Assembly (NCBI RefSeq): GCF_001437155.1
Contig: NZ_JQAR01000004.1
Span: 56,621 to 120,620 of the forward strand
DNA length: 64,000 nt
DNA from: Liquorilactobacillus mali
Lineage (GTDB): Bacteria; Bacillota; Bacilli; Lactobacillales; Lactobacillaceae
Reading direction: 5' to 3'
Shown here: positions 47,309-54,733 of the stretch, piece after piece
How positions within the stretch are numbered: the first letter of the stretch is position 1
Layout: every line of letters begins with the position of its first letter
The notes under the pieces: model-generated
What the model saw: only the letters and a program-made list of their open reading frames with translations
Database searches by the model: none
What the model was told of the DNA's origin: nothing
Made by a program: the position numbers and the translations under genes

Positions 47309-48451
47309 TTAGAAGTCTACATAGCTGGTAAACTTGGCCGCAATCTCATTTTTCTTTTGATTAGTTAGCGCTGCATAGACATCCATTGTAGTCTTAAAAT
47401 CACGATGCCCGAGCTGCTGTTGTACTTGCTTTATAGATAGCCCTGATTCAATAGCTAGAGTAGCGTAGGTATGCCTAAAACCGTGAGTAGTAATATGCTT
47501 TAAGTCATACTTTTGGATGCAGTGTTGAAGCCACAGAGTGGGTTTGACAGGTTGCAACATTGTATTTTTTACTGAATTAAAGACCAGTTGATTAGGCTGT
47601 AGAGAATTGAAACCAAGATGCATTAATTCTTGTTGTTGCTGGAACCGCCATTTTTTAATAATGACGATTGTTTTTGGATCAATGAATACAGTACGGTTAC
47701 TTTCGAACGTTTTGGGTGAGTTGATGATTAAGCCATTCTCACCACGTGACTGAGTTTTATTCACAGTCACAGTATTTTTCTCGAAATTGATATCATTATA
47801 AGTTAGCGCCAATGCCTCAGACTTTCGTAGTCCACTGAAAGCTAGTAATCTAAAGAAGGTATATGCCTCCATATTGTCCTCGTCATATAAACATTTTAGA
47901 AAGTGTTGCAACTCACCACGATCATAGAAATTATTTTTCATTGTTGTGACTGGTTTAGCTTTATTACGTGGTTTAATCACATTGTCAACGGGATTTTCGA
48001 TGATTAGTTTCATCCTTTTAGCATACTTAAATATTCGTGACACATTATTGATGAACACTTTATATTTCGTAAAGCCATCGGCAAACCACTTATCTACAGC
48101 TTGTTGGCATTGCATCGTAGTTATTTTTGAAAGTGCAATATTACCAAAAACAGGAAGGATGTGTAATGTAAATATTTCTCTTGTTTTAGTCCAAGTCGAT
48201 TCCCTTACTGTATTTTTATAAAGTTTAAACCAAGCCTCATAAACTTCTTTAAATGTAATTTTACTACTATCACTAAAGCCATTATTGCGAATTTTTTCCT
48301 CTAATTGAGCAGCTGCAATTTTGGCTTCTTTTTTTGTGCTAAAACCCTGGCGCTTAATAACTTTTTGTTTTCCTGAAGAATCTCGACCCTCAAAAACCTG
48401 AAATCTCCAAAATGTACCTTTTTTATTTTTATATTGTTTAATTGAAGCCAT
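47309..48451 (-). CDS. int: phage tyrosine-type integrase
   Basis: This 380-aa site-specific recombinase has an N-terminal arm-binding domain (SIKQYKNKKGTFWRF, about 1-55), a SAM-like core-binding domain (about 65-160), and a catalytic domain. Active-site residues are visible: Arg in FSGLRKSEALALTY, HGFRHTYATLA (His-x2-Arg), LGHRDFKTTMDVY with the final Tyr nucleophile. ATGGAGGAAAA precedes the start. It is transcribed toward tRNA-Gln. Confidence 0.95.
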   Translation of the reverse strand: MASIKQYKNKKGTFWRFQVFEGRDSSGKQKVIKRQGFSTKKEAKIAAAQLEEKIRNNGFSDSSKITFKEVYEAWFKLYKNTVRESTWTKTREIFTLHILPVFGNIALSKITTMQCQQAVDKWFADGFTKYKVFINNVSRIFKYAKRMKLIIENPVDNVIKPRNKAKPVTTMKNNFYDRGELQHFLKCLYDEDNMEAYTFFRLLAFSGLRKSEALALTYNDINFEKNTVTVNKTQSRGENGLIINSPKTFESNRTVFIDPKTIVIIKKWRFQQQQELMHLGFNSLQPNQLVFNSVKNTMLQPVKPTLWLQHCIQKYDLKHITTHGFRHTYATLAIESGLSIKQVQQQLGHRDFKTTMDVYAALTNQKKNEIAAKFTSYVDF

Positions 48452-48470
48452 TATATTTTTCCTCCATAAC

Positions 48471-48483
48471 GCACAGCTGGCGG
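48471..48483. repeat. 13-bp repeat GCACAGCTGGCGG, copy 1
   Basis: GCACAGCTGGCGG lies 20 bp upstream of the int start. The same 13 bases recur at 49561-49573 just after the excisionase-like gene. The centre CAGCTG is palindromic with GC..GC outer bases, like a dimer-binding site. Confidence 0.65.
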
Positions 48484-48506
48484 CAAGTGAATTATGTATG
48501 GAGATA

Positions 48507-49127
48507 CTAAAATAAATCTATATTGTATTGCTCGGTTATATTTTCTTTTTTCCAATTGAAATATTCCGAAATATATTCGCTGTTTTCTTTTTCATGTAAA
48601 AAGTTTTTCAAGCTATTTTCAATTTGATTCCTAAGTTCTGTTTTTAAAGGTATTGAAAGTTGTGAACTAAGCTTGGAAAAGCTAATTTTGTCATTCTTAC
48701 TAGCTAATTCACAGTTAATTAGGAATTGATTGCTACGGAAAATATTCCCTTTAGTTGAAAGATTTATTGATAGTTCAATCGTTTCATTTCCTTTTGGCGA
48801 AATACATAATAAGAATCCATCTATATTTACCCCCAAAGGTATTCCTTTTGTCTGTTCCGAATCGACGGCGTAATCATAATCAAACTCAATAGCATTCTCT
48901 GAAAAAGAAAATTTAACACTAAAATCCAGAGGCGAATAATCAAAAAAATCTTTGGGTTCAACTAATAAATAATTGCATAGCGTATTGATGGTATCAAACT
49001 GAATACCTTTTGCATCATTTTGCTTCAAAGAAGTTAATGTCGTTCGTGATATGCCAGTGTCATTAGAAATTCTTGTGATTTTTAACTGTCTCTCAGCTAA
49101 AAGTACGGCTAGATTACAAATAATCAT
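48507..49127 (-). CDS. phage repressor-like protein, Xre-type HTH
   Basis: This 206-aa protein has an N-terminal helix-turn-helix (about residues 5-60: AERQLKITRISNDTGISRTT then TLTSLKQNDAKGIQFDTIN and LCNYLLVEPKDFF). The rest is a beta-rich domain I do not recognise, without an S24 peptidase Ser/Lys pattern. Induction by self-cleavage is therefore not predicted; the antirepressor at 54734 may lift repression instead. Its RBS AAGGAGTT lies inside a palindrome (49131-49192). Confidence 0.8.
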   Translation of the reverse strand: MIICNLAVLLAERQLKITRISNDTGISRTTLTSLKQNDAKGIQFDTINTLCNYLLVEPKDFFDYSPLDFSVKFSFSENAIEFDYDYAVDSEQTKGIPLGVNIDGFLLCISPKGNETIELSINLSTKGNIFRSNQFLINCELASKNDKISFSKLSSQLSIPLKTELRNQIENSLKNFLHEKENSEYISEYFNWKKENITEQYNIDLF

Positions 49128-49130
49128 GAT

Positions 49131-49255
49131 TTAACTCCTTTCTACATTTATTGTACAGTATGTTGAACAATAAGTATATAGAAAGGAGTTAATACTGTTG
49201 CAATATCTTTCTGAATATGTTTTAATAAGTCTATAAACGTTCAAACTATTGTACA
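49131..49255. promoter_or_regulatory. divergent switch region with large palindrome and operator copies
   Basis: Arms TTAACTCCTTTCTA (49131-49144) and TAGAAAGGAGTTAA (49179-49192) match perfectly. Inside are TTATTGTACA (49148) and inverted TGAACAATAA (49164-49173). A third copy, CTATTGTACA, is at 49246-49255. The ten-base unit is the best candidate repressor operator. On the repressor transcript the arms could pair and hide its AAGGAGTT ribosome site. Confidence 0.6.
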
Positions 49256-49275
49256 AAAAAGAAGGAGGAATAAAA

Positions 49276-49554
49276 ATGCAAGCAAATTTTAATTTAGAAT
49301 TACCAATTGAAATTGAAAATGAGTTAAGAAATAGAATTATAGAAATTGTGAAAAATACAATTGGCACAATTAAGCATGATTCAAGTTTCCCAGAATATAT
49401 GGACAAAAAACAGTGTGCAGAATATTTGAATATCAGTCGCAGTACTTTTGATAAGTGGCTTAAAACGCAAGATATACCATTTGTACTTATCAATGGATCG
49501 TACAGGTTCAAAAGAAGTGAGATTGATAAATTCATGGTAGAAAAGCAAAAATAA
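49276..49554 (+). CDS. excisionase-like HTH_17 protein
   Basis: This 92-aa protein has a C-terminal MerR/excisionase-type winged helix: MDKKQCAEYLNISRSTFDKW, then INGSYRFKRSEIDKFM. It is the first rightward gene after the switch, a normal place for an excisionase or Cro-like regulator. AAGGAGG lies 8 nt before ATG 49276. An in-frame GTA/TTG region upstream was not used. Confidence 0.8.
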   Translation: MQANFNLELPIEIENELRNRIIEIVKNTIGTIKHDSSFPEYMDKKQCAEYLNISRSTFDKWLKTQDIPFVLINGSYRFKRSEIDKFMVEKQK

Positions 49555-49645
49555 AAAATAGCACAGCTGGCGGTGTGTGTGTATAAAGAAATAATCAAGA
49601 AATGATTGAATTGATGAAAAATAAATATGAAAGAAGACAATAAAT

Positions 49646-50161
49646 ATGGAAAATGAATATAGTAAGATTTTAGACTTAATTAAACAAGATGTTAAAAATT
49701 TAAGAGTATCCCTCAATTCAATAGGAAAAGAACAACTTGTCACAGATGTAATACCGAATACAGTTATGACAATTTTTTCAACAATACTAAAAAGATTTAA
49801 TAACGATCTTTCTGATTACAATAACTTTTTAAAAAGTTATCACGGAAATAATATTCGTGAGTCTGTAATCGCTGAAACACCGATGTATTTCTTTTTAAAA
49901 GAACTAGATAAAATAGAAAAATCTGTAGTTGAATTGGACGATATCAACTTTTTGGTCAAGAGTAAATATGAATGGGATATGCTCATGAAGCAACTAGATA
50001 AATTCAATATTTCATGGGACGGTATTCAGAACCCATCAAGTATTAATCGCTGGAATGACTATAGGAAAGATACAGTAATTGTACTTGATGACACTATAGT
50101 AACTTATGGAAACACTGAAAATTCAGCTTATCCAAGCATTGATGCTAAAGACTTAATTTAA
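49646..50161 (+). CDS. uncharacterised prophage protein, family with 50185 and 50485 (copy 1)
   Basis: I do not recognise a named family. The 171-aa product has a helical N-terminal half (about 1-90) and a C-terminal domain (about 95-170) that is clearly homologous to the whole of the next gene product. Shared pattern: W-x2-L(M)-x2-L near its start, an isolated W about 10 residues later, then W-NDY or W-NDF, V-I-x-D, and Y at about 12 residues after. It is soluble and acidic. The ribosome site is weak. It lies in the early lytic transcript just after the excisionase-like gene. Confidence 0.7.
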   Translation: MENEYSKILDLIKQDVKNLRVSLNSIGKEQLVTDVIPNTVMTIFSTILKRFNNDLSDYNNFLKSYHGNNIRESVIAETPMYFFLKELDKIEKSVVELDDINFLVKSKYEWDMLMKQLDKFNISWDGIQNPSSINRWNDYRKDTVIVLDDTIVTYGNTENSAYPSIDAKDLI

Positions 50162-50184
50162 AAGTATAGGGAGGGAAATTAACT

Positions 50185-50445
50185 ATGACAAATTTAAATC
50201 AATCATCGTCGTTTAATATCTTAATCAAAAATCAACAGCAATGGAATTTATTGATGGAGAATCTTGAAAACCGAAATGTTACTTGGGGCGGAAAATATCG
50301 TCCAACAGAGATTAATAATTGGAATGATTTTGAAGAAGATACTGTTATTACAATTAAAGATAGCAAACTAACCTATGGCCGAGTTGAAAACTTAGCTTAT
50401 CCAACCTTGAAATTTACAGATGACAATGTGATTCTAGTCGGTTAA
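50185..50445 (+). CDS. uncharacterised prophage small protein, single domain (copy 2)
   Basis: This 86-aa acidic protein is almost only the shared domain: FNILIKNQQQWNLLMENL, ...VTWGG..., NNWNDFEEDTVITI, ...LTYGRVENLAYP. This is about 40% identical to the C-terminal half of the preceding product. AGGGAGGG precedes the ATG. The role is unknown. Small acidic single-domain early phage proteins are often host-takeover or anti-defence factors, which is only a guess here. Confidence 0.7.
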   Translation: MTNLNQSSSFNILIKNQQQWNLLMENLENRNVTWGGKYRPTEINNWNDFEEDTVITIKDSKLTYGRVENLAYPTLKFTDDNVILVG

Positions 50446-50484
50446 TCAATTAATTCAAAATTAAATAAAAAGGGGAAATTTAAA

Positions 50485-51120
50485 ATGAGGAAATCACCAT
50501 TAAAGGAACAATTAGAGAAGCAGTTGAAAGAGGCTAAGACACCATATAAAAATATTGCTAAAAACATTTATAATTTTATTATGACATATCGCGGCGGTAT
50601 AGAATTCACCTCTTCGCCTTGGCAAGAAAATATTTTTGAAGTAGTGATCAAAAATTCAATTAAGAAATATGGAAAAAAGCAAATTGAAGAATATGAAGGA
50701 ACTTATCAAAGTGATCATTATAATGGGTTCGAGATTAAAATAGTTAAAGAAATTGATAAAATCATAGAAGACGAGAGAGAGACGTTTTCTATGTCCCAAA
50801 TAGATATTAATAAGAATATACCAATACATGGTGTTTTCATGACTTCTAACTATTCGGGCTGGAACAAGTTAATAAGATATTTAGAACAAGATTCAGATAT
50901 CAAATGGTTAAATGAAGAAACAAAAGGATTACCATATAAAAATAATCAATATAAAGACTTCGTTAGAAAATATGGAGCTGGAGATAAAAATAATGTCCTT
51001 TGCGTCATGATTGATGAAAATTTAGCCTATCTATGTGACATTGAAACACTATGGACTTATAATTGGTGGTCAATTGATGATATTAGTACTCCAGAGAGAC
51101 GTGATGTAAAAATCAATTAA
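50485..51120 (+). CDS. uncharacterised prophage protein, diverged member of the same family (copy 3)
   Basis: This 211-aa protein has a separate N-terminal region of about 105 residues (PLKEQLEKQLKEAKTPYKNI...). The C-terminal domain repeats the pattern of the two genes before it: GVFMTSNYSGWNKLIRYLEQ, an IKWL tryptophan, YKDF, VLCVMIDENLAYLCDIE. Identity is lower, so the three genes form an old tandem family with different N-terminal parts. AAAAGGGGAAAT precedes the ATG. A terminator follows directly. Confidence 0.65.
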   Translation: MRKSPLKEQLEKQLKEAKTPYKNIAKNIYNFIMTYRGGIEFTSSPWQENIFEVVIKNSIKKYGKKQIEEYEGTYQSDHYNGFEIKIVKEIDKIIEDERETFSMSQIDINKNIPIHGVFMTSNYSGWNKLIRYLEQDSDIKWLNEETKGLPYKNNQYKDFVRKYGAGDKNNVLCVMIDENLAYLCDIETLWTYNWWSIDDISTPERRDVKIN

Positions 51121-51132
51121 AATAAAAAAAAT

Positions 51133-51158
51133 AAACTCCTTAATTTGAGGAGTTTTTT
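51133..51158 (+). terminator. terminator after the three-gene family
   Basis: AAACTCCT-TAATTTG-AGGAGTTT followed by T-run. It separates the first early transcript from the origin-like region. Confidence 0.8.
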
Positions 51159-51159
51159 A

Positions 51160-51365
51160 CTATATTGATTAAATTAATTGATAAAAACGGTGAACTTTGC
51201 CTATGTAACACTGCATAATAAGTGAAGGGGTATTAACCTCATACATAAGTGAAGGTAATAGCCTATTCATTAGCTGCGCTAATTCATAGTGAAAGTTCAA
51301 GACATTTGTGTCACACGTTATTCGCAAGCTCATAACGGGACACTAACAGTTAGTTTTCCTTATAT
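51160..51365. other. non-coding segment with short direct and inverted repeats
   Basis: No gene is seen. ATAAGTGAAGG is repeated 27 bp apart (51218 and 51245). ATTAGC-TGC-GCTAAT (51269-51283) and GTGTC..CGTTAT/ATAACG..GACAC (51308-51343) are inverted repeats. It leads directly into the origin-like palindrome cluster. Confidence 0.6.
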
Positions 51366-51634
51366 CAGTTTTCCGCCAATTATAGGAATTTAAGTTTTAA
51401 ATTTTAAAAAATATAAAAGGCGAAAACTGTAAATACAAAATAAAGGATTATAAAAAAACTAGAACACTTACAGTTTTTAATTGAGTGATGATTTTCCGCC
51501 AAAAGTTCGTCTATTATATAATTATATATTATTTCTTATAATAGACGAACAAATGGCGGAAACTAGAAAATAATAAAACTGTAAGTGTTGGTACAGTACT
51601 ATATATTATACTAAGGGAACATTTACAGTTTTTG
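51366..51634. repeat. nested inverted repeats, candidate phage replication origin
   Basis: Arms nest around an AT-only centre (51519-51536): GTTCGTCTATTATA (51505)/TATAATAGACGAAC (51537), TTTCCGCCA (51493)/TGGCGGAAA (51554), AACACTTACAGTTTT (51463)/AAAACTGTAAGTGTT (51575), and AAAACTGTAAAT (51423)/ATTTACAGTTTT (51621). CAGTTTTCCGCCA at 51366 and GGCGAAAACTG at 51419 are further copies joining two of the motifs. Iteron-like motifs around an AT-rich core suggest an origin. Confidence 0.6.
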
Positions 51635-51799
51635 AGAAAGTAATATTATTGTGAAGTTGCGCAGCAACGAACAAGCCCTGAATTACAAGAGTAGCGCAGT
51701 AAGAGGCGGTCAGCCTAATGTTACGCCGTGAGCATAGCGAACTAGTAACTATTATTACACATACATATTAATATTAAAAAATAAGGGAGAGATTCAAAT
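51635..51799. other. non-coding spacer before the early replication-like genes
   Basis: Contains the perfect hairpin GTTGC-GCA-GCAAC (51656-51668) and a less AT-rich 70-bp patch (51670-51745). No open frame with a ribosome site is seen. It ends in the AAGGGAGAG site of the next gene. Confidence 0.5.
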
Positions 51800-52270
51800 A
51801 TGACAGATACAAAGAAGAAGGAATATAAATATGAAGATTTTTACGATTGTGTTTTCCGTAAACGTATAAAATGCCAAGCCAAAATTAAACGAGGACGTAT
51901 CACTTATGATGAAAAAGATGAATTTTTCAAACACCCTCAATATTGGGTTGAATTAGTTGATTTAAGGAGTGTCAAAACTGGTAAATTTATAAGAAGTTAT
52001 TCGGTTTTGGAGGCCGATAAACGTATCAGAAATAAATTTTTGAAGGTTGGTCAATATGTTACATTCTATGCAACAGTTGAAAAATTTCAGCGTACGAGAG
52101 TACCCGATCCAGAAAATCAGTTTGCATGGTTTAACAAACACATGACTAATGTTAAGGGTTGCCAAAATCTAGCAGTAATGAACAAACAAGAAGCAGAAAA
52201 TAATATCAAACGTGGTGAAGTTGAGTACTCCACAAATAGCAAAAATGAAAATTTAAAAGTTGAAAAATAA
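51800..52270 (+). CDS. uncharacterised early phage protein, possible OB-fold nucleic-acid binder
   Basis: This 156-aa basic protein is not recognised by name. Residues about 14-95 alternate strands (VFRKRIKCQAKIKRGRITYD, YWVELVDLRSV, KVGQYVTFYATVEKFQ), the rhythm of an OB-fold, with a charged C-terminal tail. Its place right after an origin-like repeat fits a single-strand or origin-binding role, but this is inference. AAGGGAGAG precedes the ATG. Confidence 0.55.
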   Translation: MTDTKKKEYKYEDFYDCVFRKRIKCQAKIKRGRITYDEKDEFFKHPQYWVELVDLRSVKTGKFIRSYSVLEADKRIRNKFLKVGQYVTFYATVEKFQRTRVPDPENQFAWFNKHMTNVKGCQNLAVMNKQEAENNIKRGEVEYSTNSKNENLKVEK

Positions 52271-52295
52271 TATATGTGGAAAAGAGGTGTGAGAT

Positions 52296-53555
52296 ATGGA
52301 AGAGTTAGATTTAAATGAATTAATAAATGAATATAATAAATATATTCCACAAAGAGAAGTTGAGTATTTTAAGAAAAATGGCTCATTAGATCATAAAAAA
52401 AGAGTAGTTGAGAAGTTAAAAAAAGCATTCAAAAATGTTTCAACATCGGGCAGAGGCAAGAAGTTAATATTCTTTATAGGAGCGCCAATTGAAGGTGCAG
52501 TTGTTGATTTGAGACAAGTTGCTACTACTGATACAGCCGTATTAAAAGTGGCTTACAACGCCAATCTGAGTATTACACAAGATATGATTGGGGAACATTT
52601 TACAGCTAAAAGGTGGCTCACAAAGTTTGGAGTAAGGTTACCATTCATTAGCAAGGATGAGTTTTTTAAAAAATATAACAACCATTCAAACTATGGTTCT
52701 GAAATTGATACTAAGTTTGAGGCAGGCGTGAATATTAACAACTATACTAAACCAGATATTCATGAAGTTTTGAATAGTGAACTAGCTCAGAAAAAAATAG
52801 TATATGTGATTGATCGCTTTTATGGTAGATTTTTTGATTCAGTCGTCAAACATAGCAAGCTGAAATTTAAAAAGGTTTATATTGGCAACTTTGAACACGA
52901 GGAAATTACTGCAGACGGGAATAAAAAGTGGGGAATTAATAAATCAAATAAATTAACGGAATGGGCGACTGGCAAAGTTGAGTATTTCATCAAGCAAAAC
53001 AGAGACAAATATAAAACTTTGGTTGAATTATATAACTCGAAAGAGTTTAAACAATATATTAGGGAAGATTTGAATATTATATCTCTTTGGACTGAATACG
53101 AGCTGGTTGAAGCTGATACAGATACAAAAGTTGAAATTGATAATCAAGCTGAAGTAAATCTTTTAGTTAGCAAAATGGTGATTAAATCAATGACAAATCA
53201 AGAAATTAGCAATGATGTAAAAATTAATAAAATACCCTACGAGTTTGCTAAAAGGTTTTATATTTCTACTTTGGACAATGAGACAAAAACACTATGGAAT
53301 ATGGGCGGTGAGACGTTATTTAAGTTTGACAATGAGAAAGATGGAATGTTATATCGACTGATCAGAGACCGAGTGTTAACTAAGTCGGTAGCAACGATTT
53401 TAGAAGAGATGAACGATGTAGAAATTGATATGGCCTACTATGAGGAACGCTGCGAGGAATATGAAATTAAGTTGAATGAGATTTTGAATAATCAAGACAA
53501 GTTAAATAAATTAATTGAAGAATATGAACGGAATAAGAAAGGGATAGGTGATTAA
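52296..53555 (+). CDS. uncharacterised large early phage protein (candidate replication protein)
   Basis: This 419-aa protein has no Walker A, primase or polymerase motif that I can see. Features are an N-terminal basic segment, strand-rich KKLIFFIGAPIEGAVVDLRQV (about 53), QKKIVYVIDRFYGRFFDS (about 168), a basic KLKFKKVYIGNF stretch, and a C-terminal coiled coil (about 380-415). RBS GAGGTG is 8 nt before the ATG. The gene product ends overlapping the next gene's ribosome site. It is the only large early protein, so it is the main candidate for origin recognition or replication. Confidence 0.6.
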   Translation: MEELDLNELINEYNKYIPQREVEYFKKNGSLDHKKRVVEKLKKAFKNVSTSGRGKKLIFFIGAPIEGAVVDLRQVATTDTAVLKVAYNANLSITQDMIGEHFTAKRWLTKFGVRLPFISKDEFFKKYNNHSNYGSEIDTKFEAGVNINNYTKPDIHEVLNSELAQKKIVYVIDRFYGRFFDSVVKHSKLKFKKVYIGNFEHEEITADGNKKWGINKSNKLTEWATGKVEYFIKQNRDKYKTLVELYNSKEFKQYIREDLNIISLWTEYELVEADTDTKVEIDNQAEVNLLVSKMVIKSMTNQEISNDVKINKIPYEFAKRFYISTLDNETKTLWNMGGETLFKFDNEKDGMLYRLIRDRVLTKSVATILEEMNDVEIDMAYYEERCEEYEIKLNEILNNQDKLNKLIEEYERNKKGIGD

Positions 53556-53556
53556 T

Positions 53557-54204
53557 ATGAATGATATTTTTGATAAGGGGTTAAAAACTAGTAAATTAAG
53601 AGGTAGTCATATTCGAGAAAATATTGATGAGGTGTCGTTAAACGAGAAAATTAGAGGATATATAGGAAATGACACAAGGTTTAGTGACACTGGATTAAGT
53701 CAACATTTGGAAAATTTAGCCGATTATTTTTTGGAATCCGAAGACGTGAAGTCTAATAGGAGGATTGAGAAGTCCTTTTTCAAAAATGAAAGAGAATACG
53801 GCAAATATAACCAATCAAAGGCCACTCTTATAAGCGAAGAGAACACACTAGATTGGCTATGTGACGGTGTTGAGAGAGGCACATTGACAGATGAGTATAT
53901 AGAGAAATTAGTCGCTAATATGGGCGGTAAAGACGTAATGAGATGGGTGATTTCGATGCACGAACACCTGAAGGAGATACCATTGCAGATGAAACCTGTA
54001 TTAAAAAATATTTTAGATAGCTGCTTCGAGTTTGGCACATACAAAGAGCAAGAAGTATTTACGAAGGCAATGGTAGGATTGAAGTTAGATGAGATTGCAG
54101 AGATTAGAGAAACAGGAGTGAGAAATGTACAAAAACAATTTAAAAATATATGTAATAAGATTGCTGAAAGAGTTAGAAATAGTAATATTGAATTGAGTTA
54201 TTAA
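53557..54204 (+). CDS. early phage protein with sigma-70 region 4-like HTH
   Basis: This 215-aa protein has a C-terminal helix-turn-helix like sigma factor region 4 (YKEQEVFTKAMVGLKLDEIA then ETGVRNVQKQFKNICNKI). The N-terminal 150 residues are helical and unassigned. It may be a phage transcription regulator or terminase-like DNA binder. AGGTG lies 6 nt before ATG 53557; the in-frame GTG at 53548 sits on that site. Translation is coupled to the 419-aa gene. Confidence 0.65.
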   Translation: MNDIFDKGLKTSKLRGSHIRENIDEVSLNEKIRGYIGNDTRFSDTGLSQHLENLADYFLESEDVKSNRRIEKSFFKNEREYGKYNQSKATLISEENTLDWLCDGVERGTLTDEYIEKLVANMGGKDVMRWVISMHEHLKEIPLQMKPVLKNILDSCFEFGTYKEQEVFTKAMVGLKLDEIAEIRETGVRNVQKQFKNICNKIAERVRNSNIELSY

Positions 54205-54369
54205 ATTAATTAGAAAAAACTTGAAAAAATTGCAATTATTTTGTCGAAAACAGTTCGTTTTTTAAAACGAGATGCCAGTATATACGAAGAGGTAAGAAAG
54301 ATATAAAATCACGAGCTAAGTTTATTAATTCTTGACCGATTCAAAAAAATACTTTGCGTTACACCTGTT
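54205..54369. other. non-coding DNA after the sigma-like gene
   Basis: TCGTTT-TTTA-AAACGA near 54257 is a small hairpin that may end the transcript. Nothing else is recognisable before the structured segment at 54370. Confidence 0.4.
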
Positions 54370-54549
54370 TGGTAGGGAAACCTACCATGATGTTGATTTC
54401 AATGGGAACACTCATTAAATCAACTCCATTAATTGTTATTTTTTCATCACATATATATTTTTTTAATATACTTCTAAAATTTAGTCTAATACACCTATTA
54501 TAAAATAATAACATAATTTAGGCCTTGTAACAAGCTAAATTTTAGAAGT
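54370..54549. other. structured non-coding segment (hairpins; possible RNA)
   Basis: Three structures lie in a row. TGGTAGG-GAAA-CCTACCA (54370-54387) is a perfect 7-bp stem with a GNRA tetraloop. GTTGATTT-C-AATG...CATT-AAATCAAC (54392-54424) is 12 bp with one bulged C. ACTTCTAAAATTTAG (54470) with CTAAATTTTAGAAGT (54535) is a perfect 15-bp repeat with a 50-nt loop. There is no open frame. The GNRA loop suggests a transcribed structured RNA; a DNA-level role is also possible. Confidence 0.5.
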
Positions 54550-54636
54550 TACATACCGAGGTTAGTAAACGTTAAAGGCGGTATTTCATCAGCTTCCTAT
54601 TTTTAAACAAAAATATGGTTATGTCGTTGGCTAATC

Positions 54637-54656
54637 ATTGACCTTAAGTGGTCAAT
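54637..54656. promoter_or_regulatory. operator-like palindrome upstream of the antirepressor
   Basis: ATTGACC-TTAAGT-GGTCAAT, a perfect 7-bp-arm palindrome about 80 bp before the antirepressor start. Confidence 0.45.
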
Positions 54657-54733
54657 ACATAAAAGTTTCATTTTTATAATACATAAATCGTATTAAGTTA
54701 TGATTTAAAAAAATTAAACAGGGAGTGTTGAAA

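Noticed and set aside
49198-49236. 12-codon leader peptide starting TTG after the mirrored AAGGAGTT
   Set aside because: The ribosome-like site is there because of the palindrome. Nothing else supports translation.
49131-49640. Long minus-strand frame opposite the excisionase-like gene
   Set aside because: It covers the switch palindrome and the excisionase gene, which has a strong ribosome site and HTH domain; the reverse frame shows only AT-rich hydrophobic residues.
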